Source: a virus
Direction: 5' to 3' (one strand)
IMG/VR virus record: IMGVR_UViG_3300027741_000084
Location: 1-54,465 of that record
Length of the DNA stretch: 54,465 bases
Part shown: piece after piece, positions 49,981 through 54,465 of the stretch
Position numbering within the stretch: position 1 is the stretch's first letter
How the letters are laid out: each line of letters starts with the position of its first letter
Position numbers and translations under genes: made by a program
Notes under the pieces: model-generated
What the model was told of the DNA's origin: nothing
Database searches by the model: none
The model's input: only the letters and a program-made list of their open reading frames with translations

Positions 49981-51381
49981 ATGGCAACGAGTAAAAATTT
50001 TGAGTATTTAGGAAATACATTTCAATTACAACTTTTAAATCAAATTATAGTAGACAAAGATTTTTCACATTCTATTATTGATGTAATTGAGAACAACTAT
50101 TTTGAAAACAAATACTTCAAAATAATCATTCAAATGGTGAGGGAATATTATTTAAAATATGATCACACACCATCATTTGAAACCCTTGAACAAATAACTA
50201 AATCTGAACTTCAGCAGGAATTAGCATCCAAGATTGTAATGGACACAATCAAGAAAATTAAGGATGCACCTATTGATGGCGTAGGTTTCGTTCAAGAAAA
50301 GGCTTTAAAATTCTGTAAACAACAAGAACTTCAAAAGGTAATGGGTCAGGCCCAAAAGATCATTGACGGAGGTGAGTTTGAAAACTACGACACTTTAGAG
50401 GAGTTGGTTAAGACAGCACTTCAAGTAGGAGCAAAAGACACATCAATGACGGATATATTTTCGAACCTTGATCAAGTGTTAGAAGAAGATTACAGACACC
50501 CAATTCCTATGGGAATCCCTGGTATTGACAGACTACTTAAAGGTGGTTTGGCTAAAGGAGAAATCGGTGTAATCTTAGCACCAACTGGTGTGGGTAAATC
50601 AACAATTTTAACAAAGATTGCTAATCACTCATTTAATCTTGGGTTTAACGTCCTTCAAGTCTTTTTTGAGGACAATCCAAAGGTTATTCAAAGAAAGCAT
50701 ATCACGTTGTGGACAAAGATTCACCCTGACGATTTGTCAGGAAAAAAAGACGAGGTAATGAAAAAAGTCAAAGAAGTTGAAGAGTCGATGCCAAATAAGT
50801 TGATAATGAAAAAGTTACCTTCAGATACAATGACTATGTTACAAATCAAAAATCAAATTAGAAAAATTATTTCTGATGGGATTAAAATTGACATGGTGGT
50901 TTTAGATTATATTGATTGTGTTGTTCCAGACAAAAACTTGGGTGATGAATGGAAAAGTGAAGGTTCGGTAATGAGAGCATTTGAGGCAATGTGTCACGAA
51001 ATGGATCTTGTTGGGTGGACTGCAACACAAGGAAATAGGGCATCAATTTCATCAGAAGTTGTTACAACAGACCAAATGGGTGGGTCAATTAAAAAGGCAC
51101 AAGTTGGTCACGTAATCATATCGGTAGCAAAAACATTACAACAAAAAGAACTTAAACTGGCAACAATCGCGATAACCAAGTCAAGAATTGGGGATGACGG
51201 AATTGTGTTTGAAAATTGTAAATTTGATAACGCAATGATTGAAATCGACACAGAAAGTTCAATGACGTTCTTGGGAATTGAAGAACAAAAAGAAGAAAGA
51301 CAAAGAGAAAGGGTAAAAGAACTTATTAAAAAACGACAAGAAAAGGAGTCACAAAAGCCACAATCTCCGGTAAATAATTAA
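49981..51381 (+). CDS. 41: Replicative DnaB-family helicase (T4 gp41-like)
   Basis: 466 residues. An N-terminal helical domain (1-~150) is followed by a RecA-type motor: APTGVGKST (Walker A, residues 200-208), VFFEDNPKVIQRK, MVVLDYIDCV (Walker B) and GWTATQGNRASISS (Gln/Asn sensor). KSRIGDDGIVF ends the core. It unwinds DNA ahead of the family B polymerase as a hexamer. No primase was identified in this window. Unlike other genes here it has a clear Shine-Dalgarno (AAAGGAG at 49964-49970), plus a TATTTAT at 49951. Confidence 0.9.
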   Translation: MATSKNFEYLGNTFQLQLLNQIIVDKDFSHSIIDVIENNYFENKYFKIIIQMVREYYLKYDHTPSFETLEQITKSELQQELASKIVMDTIKKIKDAPIDGVGFVQEKALKFCKQQELQKVMGQAQKIIDGGEFENYDTLEELVKTALQVGAKDTSMTDIFSNLDQVLEEDYRHPIPMGIPGIDRLLKGGLAKGEIGVILAPTGVGKSTILTKIANHSFNLGFNVLQVFFEDNPKVIQRKHITLWTKIHPDDLSGKKDEVMKKVKEVEESMPNKLIMKKLPSDTMTMLQIKNQIRKIISDGIKIDMVVLDYIDCVVPDKNLGDEWKSEGSVMRAFEAMCHEMDLVGWTATQGNRASISSEVVTTDQMGGSIKKAQVGHVIISVAKTLQQKELKLATIAITKSRIGDDGIVFENCKFDNAMIEIDTESSMTFLGIEEQKEERQRERVKELIKKRQEKESQKPQSPVNN

Positions 51382-51407
51382 ATCACAATTTTAAAAATTA
51401 AAAAAAA

Positions 51408-53267
51408 ATGGATATTTCACAAAGAATATTAAGCGACATTACGGTGTATATGAAATACGCAAAATTTGTCCCTGACTTAAACAGAAGAGAAACTTGGGAA
51501 GAGTTGGTGACAAGAAACAAAGAAATGCACCAAAAAAAATACCCCCAAATCAAAGAAGAGATTGAGGAAGTATATCAAATGGTATATGACAAAAAAATTC
51601 TTCCATCTATGAGATCTTTACAATTTGGTGGAAAACCAATTGAGATTTCACCAAACAGAGTTTACAATTGTGCTTATTTACCAATTGATCATGCTGATGC
51701 TTTTTCAGAAACAATGTTTTTGCTTTTAGGTGGAACAGGAGTTGGTTTTTCGGTTCAAAAACATCACGTTGATAAACTACCCGAAATTAAAAGACCAAAC
51801 CCAAATAGAACAAGAAGATATTTGATTGGAGATTCTATCGAAGGATGGGCTGACGCAATTAAAGTATTAATTGAATCTTATTTAGGATTAAAATCATCAA
51901 CACCAATTTTTGATTTTTCTGACATCAGACAAAAAGGAGCATTGTTGGTAACATCAGGGGGAAAGGCACCTGGACCACAACCACTTAAAGATTGTATTCA
52001 TAATATCACAAAAGTATTTGAATCAAAACAAGATAGTGAAAAATTAACACCAATCGAAACTCACGATATTGTATGTCATATTGCTGACGCAGTTTTAGCT
52101 GGAGGTATTAGAAGAGCAGCACTTATCAGTTTGTTTTCTGCTGATGATGAAGAAATGATTTCTTGTAAATCAGGAAATTGGTGGGAACAAAACCCACAAA
52201 GAGGAAGAGCAAACAATTCAGCAGTTTTACTTCGTCACAAAATAACCAAAGAATATTTTATGGATTTGTGGAAAAGAATTGAATTATCAGGAGCAGGTGA
52301 ACCAGGAATTTATTTATCAAATGATAAAGATTGGGGAACAAACCCTTGTTGTGAAATCGGTCTTCGTCCTTACCAATTCTGTAATTTATGTGAAGTAAAC
52401 GCATCTGATATTGAATCACAGGAAGACTTTGAAAAAAGAGTAAAAGGGGCGGCGTTCATTGGAACATTACAAGCAGGATATACAGACTTCCATTATCTTC
52501 GTGATGTATGGAAAAGAACCACAGAAAAAGATGCTCTTATTGGTGTTGGAATGACTGGTATTGGATCAGGAGTTGTTTTAGGTTATGATATGGAAGCGGC
52601 CGCACAGGCAGTTAAAGATGAAAACGAAAGAGTCGCTGAACTTATTGGAATTAATAAGGCTGCAAGAACAACCACAGTTAAACCATCAGGAACATCATCT
52701 TTGGTATTGGGAACTTCATCAGGAATTCACGCTTGGCATAATGACTATTATTTAAGAAGAATCCGTGTTGGAAAAAATGAAGCAATTTATTCTTATCTTG
52801 CAATTAATCACCCCGAACTTGTTGAAGATGAATACTTCCGTCCACACGACACTGCGGTAATTACAATTCCACAGATGGCACCTGAAGGATCAATTTTACG
52901 ATATGAGTCCGTATTTGAGATGTTAGAAAGAGTTAAAAAAGTTTCAAAAGAGTGGATTAAAACAGGGCATAGATCAGGACAAAATAGTCATAACGTATCT
53001 GCAACAGTTTCAATCAAAGAAAATGAGTGGGAATTAGTTGGAGAATGGATGTGGAAATCAAGAAAATTTTACAACGGCTTATCAGTATTACCTTATTCAA
53101 ACCATACTTATACCCAGGCACCTTTTGAAGATTGTAACAAAGAAGATTTTGAAAGATTGTTAAAATCACTAAAAAATGTTGATTTAACAAAAGTAATTGA
53201 ATTACAAGACAATACAAATCTTAGTGGTGAAGCGGCTTGTGCTGGTGGAGCCTGTGAAATAGTATAG
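51408..53267 (+). CDS. nrdJ: Adenosylcobalamin-dependent (class II) ribonucleotide reductase, monomeric type
   Basis: 619 residues. VYNCAYLPID places Cys88 as one redox cysteine. TNPCCEIGL holds the active-site N-x-C-x-E triad (Asn312, Cys314, Glu316), with a partner Cys325 in PYQFCNLCEVN. The loop VKPSGTSSLVLGTSSG is the phosphate-binding region. The C-terminus has a Cys-x4-Cys pair (Cys611, Cys616) for re-reduction. There is no separate radical-subunit gene next to it, which fits the B12-dependent class. It supplies deoxynucleotides for replication. Class II enzymes do not need O2 but need cobalamin from the host. The start follows the helicase stop by 26 nt. Confidence 0.93.
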   Translation: MDISQRILSDITVYMKYAKFVPDLNRRETWEELVTRNKEMHQKKYPQIKEEIEEVYQMVYDKKILPSMRSLQFGGKPIEISPNRVYNCAYLPIDHADAFSETMFLLLGGTGVGFSVQKHHVDKLPEIKRPNPNRTRRYLIGDSIEGWADAIKVLIESYLGLKSSTPIFDFSDIRQKGALLVTSGGKAPGPQPLKDCIHNITKVFESKQDSEKLTPIETHDIVCHIADAVLAGGIRRAALISLFSADDEEMISCKSGNWWEQNPQRGRANNSAVLLRHKITKEYFMDLWKRIELSGAGEPGIYLSNDKDWGTNPCCEIGLRPYQFCNLCEVNASDIESQEDFEKRVKGAAFIGTLQAGYTDFHYLRDVWKRTTEKDALIGVGMTGIGSGVVLGYDMEAAAQAVKDENERVAELIGINKAARTTTVKPSGTSSLVLGTSSGIHAWHNDYYLRRIRVGKNEAIYSYLAINHPELVEDEYFRPHDTAVITIPQMAPEGSILRYESVFEMLERVKKVSKEWIKTGHRSGQNSHNVSATVSIKENEWELVGEWMWKSRKFYNGLSVLPYSNHTYTQAPFEDCNKEDFERLLKSLKNVDLTKVIELQDNTNLSGEAACAGGACEIV

Positions 53268-53269
53268 TT

Positions 53270-53497
53270 ATGACTGTAAATGCATCAAACGATTGGATAC
53301 AACAATTATATGTTCAGGAGACATCAAAAAAATCTCCTGAACCTGATTTTTATGAAAATGAAAACGGAAAAATTGTTATGACCAAATCTTACCATATTAA
53401 GAGGGGTTCTTGTTGTGGATCAAAATGTTTAAATTGTCCCTACGAACCGAAATATGTCAAAGGAAATAAAATCGTAGAAAAATCACTAAGAAATTAG
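53270..53497 (+). CDS. Cysteine-cluster protein of the DUF5522 type
   Basis: 75 residues. The core HIKRGSCCGSKCLNCPYEPK is characteristic of the short DUF5522 family seen in Bacteroidota genomes (YHLKRGxCCxxxCxxCPY). The family has no established role; a metal site is plausible from the cysteines. The start is 2 nt after the reductase stop, so it is co-translated, and the TAG stop at 53495 lies in the stem of the terminator (53478-53505). Its presence suggests host-derived acquisition, which is inference. Confidence 0.7.
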   Translation: MTVNASNDWIQQLYVQETSKKSPEPDFYENENGKIVMTKSYHIKRGSCCGSKCLNCPYEPKYVKGNKIVEKSLRN

Positions 53498-53508
53498 TGA
53501 TTTTTTTT
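53478..53508 (+). terminator. Rho-independent terminator overlapping the DUF5522 gene stop
   Basis: AAATCACTAA, loop GAAA, TTAGTGATTT, then T residues. The TAG stop at 53495-53497 is inside the stem. It ends the reductase transcript. Confidence 0.88.
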
Positions 53509-53520
53509 ATATATCTAAAC

Positions 53521-53527
53521 TATTTAT
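53521..53527 (+). promoter_or_regulatory. TATTTAT element before the flavodoxin-like gene
   Basis: It ends 4 nt before ATG 53532, directly after the terminator of the reductase operon. Confidence 0.5.
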
Positions 53528-53531
53528 TTGT

Positions 53532-54299
53532 ATGTCGAATATTATTTCAGAAGAAATTCAAAAGATTAGAAAAATGATGCTCTTGGAAGAACTAGTCCAA
53601 GAAGACGGAGCCAAGAAATTAAAACAAACTTTAGATATTCTACAAAAAAAAGATAAAGTTTTACTTTTGAGTTGTTCAAACAGATTTAACTGGGACCCTA
53701 AAAACATAGACGTTCCAAAATCAAAGATACTTGCAATGTATTTGAATGAGGAACTTGGAAAAAAATCTGTATTTATGGATGTGTCAGAACTTAAAATATT
53801 TCCTTGTGAGGGTAATGTTTCAAGGGAAGAAGGGAATAGTTGTGGTGTATTAAAATCATTATTAAAAGATAATAAAAAAAATCCTTCAGGTCATCATAGG
53901 TGTTGGGCAAGTTTAAATAATAAAACTGATGAATTATGGAAGATCAGTAAAGAATTATTTGAATCAGACGCTGTGGTATTCTTTAGTTCAGTAAGGTGGG
54001 GACAAGCCAATATGTTTTATCAAAATCTAATAGAAAGATTAAATTGGATTGAAAACATGCATACCACTTTAGGTGAAAAAAATATTGTTAAAGATATTGA
54101 AACAGGTTTTATTTGTGTTGGTCAAAATTGGAATGGTGAAAATGTCACAGAAACCCAAATGGAGGTTCATAAATTCTATGGATTCAAACCCAATAAAAAA
54201 CTATATTGGAATTGGCAATATACAACCGATGCGTATGACGAAAGTAAATCTTCTTACAAAAAATCCCACAAAAAATTCATTGATGATATGGGTTTATAA
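53532..54299 (+). CDS. Flavodoxin-like NAD(P)H-dependent oxidoreductase
   Basis: 255 residues. After a separate N-terminal helix (EIQKIRKMMLLEELVQED, ~residues 8-25) comes a flavodoxin-like Rossmann fold: VLLLSCSNRFNWDPKN (phosphate loop region), SKILAMYLNEELGKKSVFMD, FPCEGNVSREEGNSCGVLKS and ELFESDAVVFFSSVRWGQAN (flavin contact). FLINERLN-like YQNLIERLNWIENM matches the NADPH-dependent FMN reductase family. It would reduce flavin or a quinone-type substrate. The N-terminal helix contains L-L-E (17-19) and could be a cleaved signal. TATTTAT lies 4 nt upstream of the start. Confidence 0.68.
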   Translation: MSNIISEEIQKIRKMMLLEELVQEDGAKKLKQTLDILQKKDKVLLLSCSNRFNWDPKNIDVPKSKILAMYLNEELGKKSVFMDVSELKIFPCEGNVSREEGNSCGVLKSLLKDNKKNPSGHHRCWASLNNKTDELWKISKELFESDAVVFFSSVRWGQANMFYQNLIERLNWIENMHTTLGEKNIVKDIETGFICVGQNWNGENVTETQMEVHKFYGFKPNKKLYWNWQYTTDAYDESKSSYKKSHKKFIDDMGL

Positions 54300-54345
54300 A
54301 ATCGGTTATTATAAATATAAATCATCGTCATAGGACAAAAAAAAT

Positions 54346-54382
54346 ATCCGATGTGTTTTTTCAAGATAGGTCGGGATTTTTT
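54346..54382 (+). terminator. Possible weak terminator after the flavodoxin-like gene
   Basis: ATCCGA can pair with TCGGGAT (one bulged G) around a 19-nt loop, followed by TTTTTT. The loop is large, so this is uncertain. The stretch 54300-54433 holds no gene. Confidence 0.3.
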
Positions 54383-54419
54383 ATTTAATGTAATTTTTAC
54401 TTAAAAAAAACCTAACCTA

Positions 54420-54426
54420 TATTTAT
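54420..54426 (+). promoter_or_regulatory. TATTTAT element before the last, partial gene
   Basis: It ends 7 nt before ATG 54434. Confidence 0.45.
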
Positions 54427-54433
54427 ATGTGAT

Positions 54434-54465
54434 ATGGCAAATGGTATTACTTATGGAATTTCTTT
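54434..54465 (+). CDS. Start of a virion gene (5' end only), possibly gp25-like
   Basis: Only ten complete codons are visible (MANGITYGIS). The ATG follows TATTTAT (54420-54426) by 7 nt. T4-like gp25 proteins of Bacteroidota phages often begin MANGI(T/S)YG, which is the reason for the suggestion. The rest lies outside the window, so the identity cannot be confirmed. Confidence 0.35.
   Translation, partial: MANGITYGIS

Noticed and set aside
1-54465. tRNA genes, integrase, transposase, CRISPR
   Set aside because: No tRNA-like cloverleaf, integrase, transposase or repeat-spacer array was noticed on reading both strands. A tRNAscan run would be needed to exclude tRNAs fully.

Overview
The window is one segment of a large, tailed, contractile (myovirus) bacteriophage genome of the broad T4-like type. 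It is strongly A+T rich by eye. The diagnostic genes are a family B DNA polymerase (gp43-like), a UvsX/RecA recombinase, a gp32-like ssDNA-binding protein, a gp41/DnaB-like helicase, a T4 RNase H/FEN-like nuclease, contractile sheath (gp18-like) and tube (gp19-like) proteins, a PF12322-type tail assembly protein, a tape measure, a gp53-like wedge protein and very large baseplate proteins. Several signs point to a Bacteroidota host, although the sequence does not prove it: starts almost never have a Shine-Dalgarno sequence, there is a DUF5522-type cysteine protein, the fibre modules are of a Bacteroidota type, and one promoter resembles TTTG/TAnnTTTG.

Layout. 1-1444 (minus) is a partial two-domain glycosyltransferase. 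1499-2840 holds a LamG-like virion protein and a small virion-like protein, followed by an HNH endonuclease (2869-3453). 3512-7299 is a glycosyltransferase cassette (GlcNAc-transferase type, HtrL/YibB type, and an HtrL/YibB plus GT2 fusion). 7326-13535 is a fibre/adhesin block: two paralogous head-domain proteins, a long Asn-rich solenoid, a protein that looks like an LCIB-type beta-carbonic anhydrase behind a virion beta-module, and a beta-helix fibre. 13562-14418 is a small gene plus a 2OG-Fe(II) oxygenase, and 14503-17469 is the DNA polymerase. 17440-23307 is a minus-strand island with neck-like and virion proteins, an SNF2 helicase and a 714-residue protein that joins a zincin, a complete Mn-type superoxide dismutase and a PD-(D/E)XK-like domain. 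23368-45445 is the tail morphogenesis block: neck/terminator-like proteins, sheath, HAD protein, tube, tail chaperone with a likely +1 frameshift extension, tape measure, and baseplate proteins of 1697 and 2351 residues. 45482-46394 has two genes of unknown role. 46504-51381 is the replication/recombination block. 51408-54299 has a class II ribonucleotide reductase, the DUF5522-like protein and a flavodoxin-like oxidoreductase. A new gene starts at 54434.

How the genes work together. The replication genes form an almost complete T4-type fork and recombination set, with nucleotides supplied by the B12-dependent reductase. The tail genes follow T4 logic: neck, sheath, tube, chaperone, tape measure, tube cap, baseplate. 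The glycosyltransferases may modify either virion fibres or the host surface. The heptamer TATTTAT sits just upstream of about twenty starts on both strands, in the correct orientation each time, and is a good candidate for the phage's own promoter element.

The points most worth following up are the protease-SOD-nuclease fusion, the LCIB-like carbonic anhydrase in a fibre locus, the +1 frameshift at 30884-30891 (UUU-UUU-C followed by a rare-looking CGG codon), the OmpA-like domain inside a tail-cap/baseplate protein, and short N-terminal peptides ending in [LI]xE that resemble T4 capsid-targeting and protease sites on proteins with enzyme folds.
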